30,528 nucleotides of DNA from JALZUE01 sp051251725 (GTDB lineage Bacteria; Pseudomonadota; Gammaproteobacteria; Enterobacterales; Alteromonadaceae). Below, piece after piece: positions 23,821 through 30,528 of the stretch. The first letter of the stretch is position 1. The number at the start of each line of letters is the position of its first letter. Made by a program: the position numbers and the translations under genes. The notes beneath the pieces were generated by a model. It worked only from the letters and a program-made list of their open reading frames with translations. It was not told the origin of the DNA and did no database searches. The DNA lies in contig JBPOFN010000046.1 in NCBI GenBank assembly GCA_051251725.1, forward strand, positions 1 to 30,528, written 5' to 3'.

Positions 23821-24303
23821 CTATTCTTCAGGATTCGGATTGCTTAAAATATTTTGTGTTTGTTCTGTTCTGAACTTAACAATATTTTCCATTATAGCAG
23901 GGTTGTGAATACCAATAATTTGGGCCGCTAATAAACCAGCATTAGCAGCGCCTGCGGTACCAATGGCTAAGGTACCAACCGCAATGCCTTTTGGCATTTG
24001 TACAATTGACAATAAAGAGTCTTGCCCGCTTAATGCTTTTGATTGCACTGGCACACCTAATACAGGTAATGGCGTGAATGCTGCAGCCATGCCTGGTAAA
24101 TGCGCAGCACCACCGGCACCAGCAATAATTACGTCAATACCGCGAGCTTGCGCAGATTCAGCATACTCAGCTAATAAGTGTGGTGTTCTGTGAGCAGAAA
24201 CAACTTTGGTTTCGTATGGCACTTGTAATAAATCCAGCATTTCTGCTGCATGTTGCATGGTTGGCCAGTCTGACTTAGAACCCATGATTATACCGACTTT
24301 CAT
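23821..24303 (-). CDS. purE: N5-carboxyaminoimidazole ribonucleotide mutase
   Basis: Cytoplasmic enzyme that isomerises N5-CAIR to CAIR in purine synthesis. Length is 160 residues (E. coli 169). Class I hallmarks are present: MGSKSDWPTM (7-16), SAHRTP (36-41, with catalytic H38), AGAGGAAHLPGM and GVPVQSKALSGQDSLLSI. Together with the adjacent purK this marks the two-step bacterial route rather than the single-step class II PurE. The start is ATG. A minus-strand -10 with an overlapping inverted repeat lies about 80 nt upstream. It diverges from tsaC across 179 bp. Confidence 0.96.
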   Translation of the reverse strand: MKVGIIMGSKSDWPTMQHAAEMLDLLQVPYETKVVSAHRTPHLLAEYAESAQARGIDVIIAGAGGAAHLPGMAAAFTPLPVLGVPVQSKALSGQDSLLSIVQMPKGIAVGTLAIGTAGAANAGLLAAQIIGIHNPAIMENIVKFRTEQTQNILSNPNPEE

Positions 24304-24380
24304 GATATATCACCCTGTATGAGGTTGCTGAATATGTGAGCCAATTAATAGATTGTACTCACTTTGAAAATAAGCGCAGT

Positions 24381-24413
24381 ATTATACCTATGTTTCTGCC
24401 AATACGGAAACAT
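24381..24413 (-). promoter_or_regulatory. Candidate purE promoter with overlapping inverted repeat
   Basis: A perfect TATAAT (24381-24386, minus strand) has a weak -35 (TTCCGT or TTTCCG near 24404-24410). The dyad ATGTTTC (24390-24396) / GAAACAT (24407-24413) covers the spacer and -35 and could be an operator. It does not fit the E. coli PurR consensus. Confidence 0.35.
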
Positions 24414-24428
24414 CTGTTAAATCGTCGT

Positions 24429-24457
24429 TTGGATGCTCGGCGTAAAGCCTTTATAAT
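24429..24457 (+). promoter_or_regulatory. Candidate promoter for tsaC-hemF
   Basis: A perfect TATAAT (24452-24457) lies 17 bp after TTGGAT (24429-24434). Initiation would fall about 20 nt before the first tsaC start codon. Confidence 0.5.
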
Positions 24458-24482
24458 GCGGTAAAATTATCATCAAAATAAT

Positions 24483-25037
24483 GTGTTAAATATGGCAAAC
24501 GCAGTCGAAGTTTTTCAGCAAGGCGGTATTATTGCTTACCCTACTGAAGCGGTTTTTGGTTTAGGATGCGATCCTGACAATCAAGCTGCAGTGGAAAAAT
24601 TATTAGAAATAAAACAAAGGCCTATTGAAAAGGGTTTGATTTTATTAGCAGCTAATTATTCGCAATTACTGCCGTATGTTGATGATGCTAAAATTCCGCA
24701 AGACAAGCGTTTTTCGGTTTTATCTCGCTGGCCTGATGGTATTACGCAAGTGCTGCCTGCTAATCAAAATATTGCTAAATATTTAACTGGGAAATTTTCA
24801 ACGATTGCGGTGCGGGTTACTAGCCAGCCTGATGTGGTGGCTTTATGTAAAGTGACAAACAAACCAATAGTGTCAACCAGTTGTAATTTAACTGGCGGTG
24901 AGCCAGCGAAAACTTACCAGACCATTGACGAACAACTACAAACACAAATAGATTTTATTATTCAAGGCGAGACCTTAGGGTACACTCAGCCTTCCACCAT
25001 AATCGACGGCCTAACCGGGGAAACATTTCGTTCATGA
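24483..25037 (+). CDS. tsaC: Threonylcarbamoyl-AMP synthase TsaC
   Basis: Makes threonylcarbamoyl-AMP from threonine, bicarbonate and ATP for the universal t6A37 tRNA modification. Length is 184 residues (E. coli 190). The YrdC/Sua5 domain fills the protein: IAYPTEAVFGLGCDP, LLEIKQRPIEKGLILLAANY, the substrate-binding VRVTSQPDV strand and STSCNLTGGEPAKT. The single-domain form lacks the Sua5 C-terminal extension. The start is either GTG at 24483 or ATG at 24492; neither has a convincing ribosome binding site, and the longer form is kept because the family usually has at least 15 residues before IAYPTEA. The stop overlaps the hemF ATG (ATGA). Confidence 0.93.
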   Translation: MLNMANAVEVFQQGGIIAYPTEAVFGLGCDPDNQAAVEKLLEIKQRPIEKGLILLAANYSQLLPYVDDAKIPQDKRFSVLSRWPDGITQVLPANQNIAKYLTGKFSTIAVRVTSQPDVVALCKVTNKPIVSTSCNLTGGEPAKTYQTIDEQLQTQIDFIIQGETLGYTQPSTIIDGLTGETFRS

Positions 25038-25945
25038 GTACTATCAAGATTGAAACCGTAATTGAGTATTTACAAACACTGCAAGACAAAATTTGTGACG
25101 CACTGGAAGTGGCAGACGGCTCAGGAAAATTTATTGAAGATAATTGGCAAAGAGCCGAAGGTGGCGGTGGCCGAACGCGGGTGTTAACCGATGGCACTGT
25201 GATCGAGCAAGGTGGAGTCAATTTTTCAAAAGTATCGGGTGATAAATTACCGCCCTCAGCAACCGCTCATCGCCCTGAATTAGCGGGAAGAACATGGCAA
25301 GCCTGTGGTGTGTCTTTAGTGATCCATCCGAAAAACCCTTATATTCCTACATCTCATGCCAATGTTCGTTTTTTTATTGCTGAAAAAGAAGGTGAAGCGC
25401 CAGTATGGTGGTTCGGGGGTGGCTTTGATTTAACGCCATTTTATCCTTTTGACGAAGACGTTAAACATTGGCATCAAACAGCACAAAATCTCTGCCAGCC
25501 TTTTGGCGACAATATTTATGCTGAACATAAAAAATGGTGTGATGAATACTTTTATTTAAAACATCGTGATGAAACACGTGGTGTTGGTGGTTTATTTTTT
25601 GATGACTTAAACCAGTGGGATTTTGATACCTGTTTAAATTATATTAAAGCCGTTGGAGAAGGTTTTATCGACGCTTATGTCCCTATTATTAACAAACGTA
25701 AAGCGACTGACTTTGGCGAGCGTGAACGACAATTTCAGCTTTATCGTCGCGGCCGTTATGTTGAATTTAATTTGGTTTTTGATCGCGGCACATTATTTGG
25801 CCTGCAATCGGGTGGCCGTACTGAGTCTATATTAATGTCGATGCCGCCATTAGCGCGTTGGGAATATAACTTTTCACCGGCAGAAAACTCACCAGAAGCG
25901 CAACTACAAGACTATTTGGTACCGCGCGATTGGTTGGTGAGTTAA
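25034..25945 (+). CDS. hemF: Oxygen-dependent coproporphyrinogen III oxidase
   Basis: Cytoplasmic enzyme that oxidatively decarboxylates coproporphyrinogen III to protoporphyrinogen IX in haem synthesis. Length is 303 residues (E. coli 299) with near-continuous agreement: WQRAEGGGGRTRVL, NFSKVSG, ATAHRPELAGR, PTSHANVRFFIAEK, WWFGGGFDLTPFYPF, YLKHRDETRGVGGLFFDD, RRGRYVEFNLVFDRGT and GGRTESILMSMPP. The ATG overlaps the tsaC stop, so translation is coupled. In many relatives aroE follows; here dgkA does. Confidence 0.97.
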   Translation: MSTIKIETVIEYLQTLQDKICDALEVADGSGKFIEDNWQRAEGGGGRTRVLTDGTVIEQGGVNFSKVSGDKLPPSATAHRPELAGRTWQACGVSLVIHPKNPYIPTSHANVRFFIAEKEGEAPVWWFGGGFDLTPFYPFDEDVKHWHQTAQNLCQPFGDNIYAEHKKWCDEYFYLKHRDETRGVGGLFFDDLNQWDFDTCLNYIKAVGEGFIDAYVPIINKRKATDFGERERQFQLYRRGRYVEFNLVFDRGTLFGLQSGGRTESILMSMPPLARWEYNFSPAENSPEAQLQDYLVPRDWLVS

Positions 25946-25959
25946 ATTAACTGAGTAAT

Positions 25960-25979
25960 TACTTGAGTGTCATCAAGTA
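25960..25979 (+). terminator. Weak terminator-like hairpin after hemF
   Basis: TACTTGA and TCAAGTA pair around GTGTCA, followed by GTCATTTTTA. The stem is short (7 bp), so this is a tentative end of tsaC-hemF transcription. Confidence 0.4.
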
Positions 25980-26061
25980 GTCATTTTTATTGACTAGCTT
26001 AGTGGTTGGCCACAAGCGGTGGTGTAATCGCATTGGTATTGAAATTTAAAGGAAGAATTCA

Positions 26062-26439
26062 GTGACAACAGACAAAAAAGTAAGCCATTTAGGTCGTTTA
26101 GGGCCAGCAACTAAAAATAGTATTGCCGGCTTAATTGCCGCCTATCAAAATGAAATGGCTTTCAAACAAGAGGTATTTTTATTAGCGGTATTAACACCGG
26201 TTGCTATTTTTATCAGCGATGGCTTTATTGAATTTTCGTTATTGATGTTGGCGATATTAGGTATTTTAATTGCTGAACTGCTTAATTCAGGCATTGAAGC
26301 TGTGGTTGATCGCGTAGGTTTAGAGCGTCATGAATTAAGTGGCCGCGCGAAAGACTTAGGCTCAGCAGCGGTATTTGTCGCAATTTGTTATTTTCTGATG
26401 GTTTGGGGATACAAATTAGTGGACTATTTTTTCTTATAA
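26062..26439 (+). CDS. dgkA: Diacylglycerol kinase
   Basis: Small inner-membrane kinase that phosphorylates diacylglycerol to phosphatidic acid, recycling lipid from membrane-derived glucan synthesis. Length is 125 residues (E. coli 122). It has three membrane helices and the family signature: AELLNSGIEAVVDRVG with catalytic/metal glutamates E72 and E79, then HELSGRAKDLGSAAVF. The start is GTG at 26062, with AGGAAG about 8 nt upstream. It is 116 bp after hemF, with a weak hairpin between, so it may be transcribed separately. Confidence 0.94.
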   Translation: MTTDKKVSHLGRLGPATKNSIAGLIAAYQNEMAFKQEVFLLAVLTPVAIFISDGFIEFSLLMLAILGILIAELLNSGIEAVVDRVGLERHELSGRAKDLGSAAVFVAICYFLMVWGYKLVDYFFL

Positions 26440-26666
26440 ATTCAATTGCTTATTTAAGTGTGTATTGAAATGTTCTGTTACTGTTTTTGCATGAATATTA
26501 GCTGAATGTTCGGTTAGTATGAGCTTATATTTATGACGGCGGAACTATCAGAAAAATTTCGCCTCAGAGTATAAGTCATTGAGTTTTCTTAAGATCAGTT
26601 TAGCTGATGGTTAGGTAAATTTTAATTCATAATAATAAACCAGGGTTCAGGTTAATAAGGACGTTT

Positions 26667-27440
26667 ATGAATACAGCTCGTTGGAAACCGCTATTCACAG
26701 TATTTATCTTAGGTAGTTTTACCAGTACCTGTTTTGCTGACACTGTTGGTGAATTAAATAAAACCTTAACTAAGTTCAGTGCAAAGTCACCAATTCAGGC
26801 TGAGCTTCATTCATCATTTCTGGATGTTTTTGATGGCGATAAAAAACAGGGTGAAGTAAGAGTAAACCTAGTTGTTAATAACGCTGGCTTTAATACCATT
26901 TACGACACCGCCACATTAGCTAATATGTCACGTGAGGCAGTTGAAAAAAGTCGCGATGAAGATAAAAAATCACCAACTATTGATGCTGCGTATAAACTCA
27001 ATACTGTAGGTATGCACCGGATGTTATCAGCCGCTGAAAGCCTGCAACAATTCTTATATAACGCTGAACTTATTGAAGAACGCTTTGTTGTTGAAGACGG
27101 TAAATCATTTAAACAACTTAGCTTTAATATTCCGATGGAGTCTTTAGTTCGAAACAAAAAAACACGCCAATATGTTGATGATTTTGAAAGTGAATATAAC
27201 CTGTGGTTAGACGAAAATGGCATTCCGGTAAAAAGTCATTTAACTTTTAAAGGTGAGGGCAGTGCTTATGTATTTTTTAATCTTGAGGCGTATGGTGAAA
27301 ACACCTCACAATACCAAGTGGTTAATGACCGTTTAATCGAATTTCAACACAGTTCTAAAAATGGTTCTAAATCTGTCTTTGGTGACTTTGAACGTAATGA
27401 ACAAAAAGTAGTGAAAGTGCTTAAATCTCAAAGTCATTAA
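26667..27440 (+). CDS. Secreted protein of unknown function
   Basis: Protein of 257 residues with a signal peptide (about 1-24, cleavage near TCFA-D) and no lipobox, so probably periplasmic. I do not recognise the family. It reads as a helix (VGELNKTLTKFSAKSP) followed by alternating beta-strands and a charged central helical part (SREAVEKSRDEDKKSP). A LolA-like half-barrel is conceivable from the way the N-terminus resembles lipoprotein-carrier folds, but no diagnostic motif supports this. AAGGAC is well placed before the ATG. The gene ends in a 4-bp convergent overlap with the small membrane-protein gene on the minus strand. A 227-bp gap precedes it, in which I see only a weak ATCAG/CTGAT stem near 26590. 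Confidence 0.75.
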   Translation: MNTARWKPLFTVFILGSFTSTCFADTVGELNKTLTKFSAKSPIQAELHSSFLDVFDGDKKQGEVRVNLVVNNAGFNTIYDTATLANMSREAVEKSRDEDKKSPTIDAAYKLNTVGMHRMLSAAESLQQFLYNAELIEERFVVEDGKSFKQLSFNIPMESLVRNKKTRQYVDDFESEYNLWLDENGIPVKSHLTFKGEGSAYVFFNLEAYGENTSQYQVVNDRLIEFQHSSKNGSKSVFGDFERNEQKVVKVLKSQSH

Positions 27441-27760
27441 CACCGCGACTTTTGCTTAAGACTTAAAAACGCTTTTGATTTTATTAAATATTTCAACCAT
27501 AACAATGTTAATAATAACGGCATGCCGATTAAAATTAACTCTTTAACAAAAGGTAAAATATACATCAAAACTGCTGGTATAGCGCGTTCACCGTCATTCT
27601 CTCCATGTGAATAACCTAGCTGATTAATTTGTACAGCCCAGGAAGTTAACGCTAGTGTTAACAGCAAAGCACTTATCGTGCATGAAACTAACAGAGCAAT
27701 TAATAGCCGAGATTGCCAGTGGTACTGGAAATATTTCATGGCCGTTATTTTTCCTAACAT
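27437..27760 (-). CDS. Small two-helix membrane protein, unknown
   Basis: Protein of 107 residues with two clear hydrophobic helices (about 17-42 and 64-92) and a basic C-terminus ending KQKSRC. No family is recognised. The ATG at 27760 is used; an ATG seven codons later (27739, MKYFQYHWQSRL) is equally possible. It lies 47 bp behind the siderophore-interacting protein gene on the same strand and may share its transcript. Its 3' end overlaps the convergent secreted-protein gene by 4 bp. Confidence 0.6.
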   Translation of the reverse strand: MLGKITAMKYFQYHWQSRLLIALLVSCTISALLLTLALTSWAVQINQLGYSHGENDGERAIPAVLMYILPFVKELILIGMPLLLTLLWLKYLIKSKAFLSLKQKSRC

Positions 27761-27807
27761 GGTGTCCAGCGATTAACTAACCAGAGTTCAAGTTAACTAG
27801 CACTGCA

Positions 27808-28533
27808 TTACCGTTTTTGATTCCAATAGGCGCTGGCGTAGAGTTTTGATTTATTATACTGACAGTGGTTATTGAGATGACGCTTTAACTTTTTAACAAC
27901 ACTGGCTTCAGCAGCGATAAATATAGCCGTATCAGTTAAGTTTTCGCCATTTGATTCAAGCCCTGTTAGAAAATCATCAGTTAACTTATTAGCGGTAATA
28001 AGCCAGTTAATTTCAACCGCTTTTGGGGCTATTAGTGACTGCATGTCTTTTTGCTCGGGTATTTGTATATAAGCACGGCCAACAGCATTGTCTGGCAACT
28101 TTTCTAACGTCGCGGCGATGGCCGGTAATGCGGTTATATCGCCAAAAAACAAATGTCGTTCGGCAAATAAATCTGTATGTTTTATATCTCCGGGGCCGGC
28201 TATACCAAGGTAGTCACCGGTTTTAGCTTGCAGCGCCCAATTACTTGCCATGCCGATATGATCATTGATGGCAAAGTCGATAGTTAAGGTTAAGCTTTGC
28301 TTGTCAAATGCTCTAATTGTGTAAGATCGCATATACTTTTTAAAACCCAAATAAATACCGAGCTTAGGTTTTTTATTAGCTGAGTTGGGGTTAGGGAAAA
28401 TCGCTTTAACATGTGCGCTTTCTCTGTGCTCAGGAAAATCGGCAAGCGAATCACCGGTTAAAACAATTCGTCTCATATGTGGTGATAAATCACTTACGGA
28501 TAAGACCTGTGTCATGCGCATCGTTGGACCCAT
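27808..28533 (-). CDS. Siderophore-interacting (SIP/ViuB-type) flavoprotein
   Basis: Cytoplasmic flavin-dependent reductase of 241 residues. ViuB/YqjH-type members release iron by reducing imported ferric siderophores. The FAD-binding domain (about 5-115) contains RSYTIR at 69-74 and the flavin loop GMASNWAL. The C-terminal SIP domain (about 125-241) opens with FFGDITALPAI and ends YASAYWNQKR, the usual finish of this family. AGAGGT is well placed before the ATG. No siderophore receptor or synthesis gene is nearby. The upstream gene on the same strand encodes a small membrane protein behind a MarR-type operator, so control by the divergent MarR protein, rather than by Fur alone, is possible. 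I saw no Fur box. Confidence 0.88.
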   Translation of the reverse strand: MGPTMRMTQVLSVSDLSPHMRRIVLTGDSLADFPEHRESAHVKAIFPNPNSANKKPKLGIYLGFKKYMRSYTIRAFDKQSLTLTIDFAINDHIGMASNWALQAKTGDYLGIAGPGDIKHTDLFAERHLFFGDITALPAIAATLEKLPDNAVGRAYIQIPEQKDMQSLIAPKAVEINWLITANKLTDDFLTGLESNGENLTDTAIFIAAEASVVKKLKRHLNNHCQYNKSKLYASAYWNQKR

Positions 28534-28649
28534 AATATTACCTCTAGATTGGTTAACTAATTAAGTTGTTACGTTTGTTAAATACGATTTGTAGCGGTTA
28601 CTTTCTAAAACAGTAACTACAGTCATAATCGATTCCATGTTCAATGCCA

Positions 28650-28904
28650 TTAAAATTGCCTGTCGTAGTTTTTGCGATAAATTTGACCAAGCAGAAAAAA
28701 ATTAAACAGTGGCTTATTAATACACTGAATATTTGGCCTGCTAATGGTAATAAATCCAACAAGGCAAAGATAAAACGCTAATCCAAGCTTGAAAAATTGG
28801 CTGTTCGGCGCAAGGCTGGCCGATGTCATAACCGCCGTTAAAGTTCCAACCAAAAGCAACATAACTAATAGCTTAACAAGTAGTTTTTTTAATTCTGGTT
28901 GCAC
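28650..28904 (-). CDS. Small two-helix membrane protein under MarR-type operator
   Basis: Protein of 84 residues starting at GTG (28904), preceded by AAAAGG about 8 nt upstream. Two hydrophobic segments (about 8-28 and 37-55) are followed by a hydrophilic tail. I do not recognise a family, though the arrangement recalls small DoxX-like or YnfA-like helices only superficially. It is the first gene transcribed leftwards from the marR intergenic region. Its promoter (TTGACT, 18 bp, TATAGT) lies inside the dyad repeats there. The siderophore-interacting protein gene follows after 116 bp. The supporting promoter and ribosome binding site make a real gene likely. Confidence 0.65.
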   Translation of the reverse strand: MQPELKKLLVKLLVMLLLVGTLTAVMTSASLAPNSQFFKLGLAFYLCLVGFITISRPNIQCINKPLFNFFLLGQIYRKNYDRQF

Positions 28905-28917
28905 AATAAAGCCTTTT

Positions 28918-28971
28918 AAAATATAGTTGATGTAGTCAACTATATTTTGAATTGGTAGATAAAGTCAACTA
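28918..28971. promoter_or_regulatory. Tandem dyad operator (MarR-type) between divergent genes
   Basis: Site 1 has perfect 13-bp arms AAAATATAGTTGA (28918-28930) and TCAACTATATTTT (28936-28948) around 5 bp. Site 2 has the same geometry, TGGTAGA (28953-28959), TAAAG, TCAACTA (28965-28971), with 5 of 7 left-arm positions matching. The centres are 29 bp apart. Spacing and position fit a dimeric winged-helix repressor such as the adjacent MarR protein. Confidence 0.7.
28939..28968 (-). promoter_or_regulatory. Promoter of the minus-strand unit inside the operators
   Basis: On the minus strand, TTGACT (28963-28968) and TATAGT (28939-28944) are 18 bp apart. The -35 lies in operator site 2 and the -10 in site 1, so a bound repressor would block polymerase. 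Confidence 0.6.
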
Positions 28972-29014
28972 CTTTTGTTTTGCTGATTGAATGACGAACT
29001 GTTCTGGAGGAATA

Positions 29015-29428
29015 ATGGAGTTAAGTGAAGCGCTATTTAGCTTAGTGCATGCAGTGCGTAATAATATGAAAGATGAGATAAAGTCATTAGCATTGTATTT
29101 ATCGCCAATGCATTTGAAATCATTAAAAGTAATATCGCTTATTGAAGGTTGTACCGGCCAAAAGTTAGCTGATTTTATGGGCCGTGATAAGGCACAAATT
29201 AACCGCCTAATTAAAGAGTTGGTAAGTCAGGAGTTAATTACTAAAACGGATAATGAGCAAGATAAACGCAGTCAGTATTTAGAGTTGTCTGTTAAAGGAA
29301 TGGACATTATGAAGCTGTTTAAAAGCGCAGAAAAGAAAGTATTTAATCAAATGATTACAGATATTCCTGCGGAACAAGTTGAAAGTTTTATTGAAGTTGC
29401 ACATCAGCTAAAAAATAACCTGAAGTAA
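29015..29428 (+). CDS. MarR-family transcriptional regulator
   Basis: Winged-helix DNA-binding protein of 137 residues. The reading element GQKLADFMGRDKAQINRLIKEL is a helix-turn-helix (about 48-70), followed by the beta-wing NEQDKRSQYLELSVKG with the conserved Asp-x-Arg (D-K-R). The flanking N- and C-terminal helices would form the dimer interface. The ATG at 29015 is chosen because GGAGG (29006-29010) stands just before it; an in-frame ATG at 28991 would add eight non-family residues and precede that ribosome binding site. It diverges from a small membrane-protein and SIP-type gene unit, with two dyads between them, the classic layout of a local autoregulated repressor. The ligand is unknown. 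Confidence 0.9.
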   Translation: MELSEALFSLVHAVRNNMKDEIKSLALYLSPMHLKSLKVISLIEGCTGQKLADFMGRDKAQINRLIKELVSQELITKTDNEQDKRSQYLELSVKGMDIMKLFKSAEKKVFNQMITDIPAEQVESFIEVAHQLKNNLK

Positions 29429-29581
29429 TACGTTGCTTTTAGCTTTCTTCGAAGCGACAGCGATTATTTATAAATATCTTAGATAATTAAATTTTATTAT
29501 CTTACGTTAAGGTAAATTAAACATTGCTTAGTGACAGCAAGTTAAGCAGAATGCGCAACCTTTAATCAAATTGCAGTACTA

Positions 29582-30238
29582 ATGCACGTTTTTAAACCAT
29601 CTTTTGTTGGCGAAATCAACTATCTTAAAGTTGCTAACGATCTTAAAACTAATGGCTATAGTGTTATTCAACATGCTTTTTCAGCCGATATTGAAAATGC
29701 CTTATTACACTATGTTTTACAGCTTGATGCTGAGCAATATCAAGAAGCAGCGATAGGCCGCTCTGAGCAGCAAACTATTAATCAATTTGTTCGTAGCGAT
29801 GAGATTCGTTGGATTGATCATCAGCATCCAACAGAGTCGATGTGGTTAAGCCAAATGGAGAAAGTTCGTGTTGAATTAAATCGCTTATTATTCCTTGGTT
29901 TGTTTAGTTACGAAAGTCATTTTGCTTGTTATCAGCCGGGTGCTTTTTACAAAAAACATGTGGATGCTTTTAAAGGGCAAGCGAATAGGCTGTTATCAAC
30001 CGTGTATTATTTAAATCCTAATTGGCAGCCTGAAGAGGGCGGTGAATTAGTGATGTATGATCCAGAACAACCACAGCAAAAACTCTTTAATGTAGCGCCG
30101 TCGTTAGGCACCTTGATTATTTTTCTCAGTGAAGAATTTCCTCATGAAGTTTTGCCGGCGTTAAGAAAGCGCCACAGTATTGCGGGTTGGTTTCGTATTA
30201 ACAGCTCGATTGGCGACCAAATAGATCCACCTAGATAA
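29582..30238 (+). CDS. 2-oxoglutarate/Fe(II)-dependent oxygenase (prolyl 4-hydroxylase-like)
   Basis: Cytoplasmic protein of 218 residues. The double-stranded beta-helix core (about 110-207) shows the full iron triad and 2-oxoglutarate arginine: H126 and D128 in KKHVDAF, H188 in EEFPHEV and R197 nine residues later. YYLNPNWQPEEGGEL and TLIIFLSEEFPHEV are typical of the EGL-9/PHD-like bacterial group, one of whose members in Pseudomonas hydroxylates EF-Tu. The N-terminal 100 residues are helical and fit that group. The substrate here is unknown. The start is ATG at 29582, with no obvious Shine-Dalgarno. It appears to be monocistronic, ended by the hairpin at 30278-30302. Confidence 0.88.
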   Translation: MHVFKPSFVGEINYLKVANDLKTNGYSVIQHAFSADIENALLHYVLQLDAEQYQEAAIGRSEQQTINQFVRSDEIRWIDHQHPTESMWLSQMEKVRVELNRLLFLGLFSYESHFACYQPGAFYKKHVDAFKGQANRLLSTVYYLNPNWQPEEGGELVMYDPEQPQQKLFNVAPSLGTLIIFLSEEFPHEVLPALRKRHSIAGWFRINSSIGDQIDPPR

Positions 30239-30277
30239 AAAAGCAGCAGTAACTTTTTGTCGCCAGCCCTCAGCCAA

Positions 30278-30302
30278 AAAGCCAAGACATGGTCTTGGCT
30301 TT
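30278..30302. terminator. Bidirectional rho-independent terminator
   Basis: AAAGCCAAGAC / GTCTTGGCTTT, an 11-bp perfect stem with an ATG loop. A-rich and T-rich flanks serve both the plus-strand oxygenase gene and the minus-strand gene entering from the right. Confidence 0.75.
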
Positions 30303-30343
30303 GTACTGTTCAAGGTAATAGTATTTAACCTGAATTGATTTTA

Positions 30344-30528
30344 TTACTTGGCTAATTGCTCAGCTAGTTTTTGCGCTAGCATACTTAATTCAGCAGCTTT
30401 AAATGTATGCGCTTGCGACATGGCATTTTCAGTACGGTTTATTACGTCTAAAATTAATTGACCAAAATACGGAAAACTCGACTGACCTAAGCAATCAATC
30501 TCCTGCTCTTTTTCACCATTAGTGATAA
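30344..30528 (-). CDS. C-terminal fragment of an unidentified protein (cut by window edge)
   Basis: An open minus-strand frame of 60 codons runs from the window edge to a TAA at 30344-30346, and the terminator at 30278-30302 is in the right place for it. The visible part begins ITNGEKEQEIDCLGQSS and ends MLAQKLAEQLAK. It looks helical, with the final 25 residues probably an amphipathic helix. It is too short to assign to a family. Normal codon use and a following terminator support a real gene. Confidence 0.6.
   Translation of the reverse strand, partial: ITNGEKEQEIDCLGQSSFPYFGQLILDVINRTENAMSQAHTFKAAELSMLAQKLAEQLAK

Noticed and set aside
23963..24193. Open frame opposite purE
   Set aside because: A shadow of strongly conserved purE coding; its composition follows the complementary strand.
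24390..24413. PurR operator upstream of purE
   Set aside because: The dyad does not match the ACGCAAACGTTTGCGT-type consensus centred on CG; kept only as an unknown inverted repeat.
28591..28620. Terminator between the 84-residue membrane protein gene and the SIP gene
   Set aside because: The possible stem GTA/GTTACT with AGTAAC/TAC needs a 3-nt bulge and has no T-tract.
28991..29014. Upstream ATG as the marR start
   Set aside because: It would place the GGAGG ribosome binding site inside the coding region and add eight residues unlike the family.

Overview
The window is AT-rich gammaproteobacterial chromosome. Gene content and order point to a marine member of the Alteromonadales; Colwelliaceae (Colwellia/Thalassotalea-like) is my best guess, made from gene order and protein flavour without any search. 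The backbone follows arrangements known from E. coli and Shewanella-type genomes: pepQ-yigZ-trkH, then def-fmt-rsmB-trkA on the minus strand, diverging from lysM-dprA-smg-yrdD, and later purE-purK diverging from tsaC-hemF. No rRNA, tRNA, CRISPR array, insertion sequence or phage gene was seen. Layout: 1-1323, tusA and an HPP-family membrane protein (minus). 1476-6916, slt, pepQ, yigZ and trkH (plus). 6917-10204, a 535-bp gap with a 46-bp perfect palindrome, then an accessory pair: a secreted cytochrome c fused to a large C-terminal region, translationally coupled to a secreted beta-propeller dehydrogenase-like protein. 10256-14463, trkA, rsmB, fmt and def (minus). 14618-18153, LysM protein, dprA, smg and yrdD (plus). 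18247-20821, two lipoprotein genes: a GH117-like glycoside hydrolase and an unrecognised helical-repeat-like protein. 20992-24303, nfeD-qmcA and purE-purK (minus). 24483-26439, tsaC-hemF-dgkA (plus). 26667-27440, an unrecognised secreted protein. 27437-28904, two small membrane proteins flanking a siderophore-interacting-type flavoprotein (minus), diverging from a marR gene (29015-29428). 29582-30238, a 2OG-Fe(II) oxygenase. At the right edge lies the C-terminus of a minus-strand gene cut by the window. How the genes work together: TrkH and TrkA are the channel and regulatory parts of one potassium uptake system. Def and Fmt handle the N-formyl-methionine cycle and RsmB modifies 16S rRNA. PurE and PurK do one purine step. 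TsaC and HemF are housekeeping enzymes. The two accessory inserts (6917-10255 and 18154-20990) interrupt the conserved order and look like adaptations to marine carbohydrate: GH117 enzymes act on agar/carrageenan-type oligosaccharides, and the cytochrome/propeller pair looks like a periplasmic sugar or alcohol oxidation module. A functional link between them is only inference. The most specific regulatory signals are a tandem dyad operator overlapping the promoter between marR and its divergent neighbour, and a hairpin that covers part of the dprA ribosome binding site.
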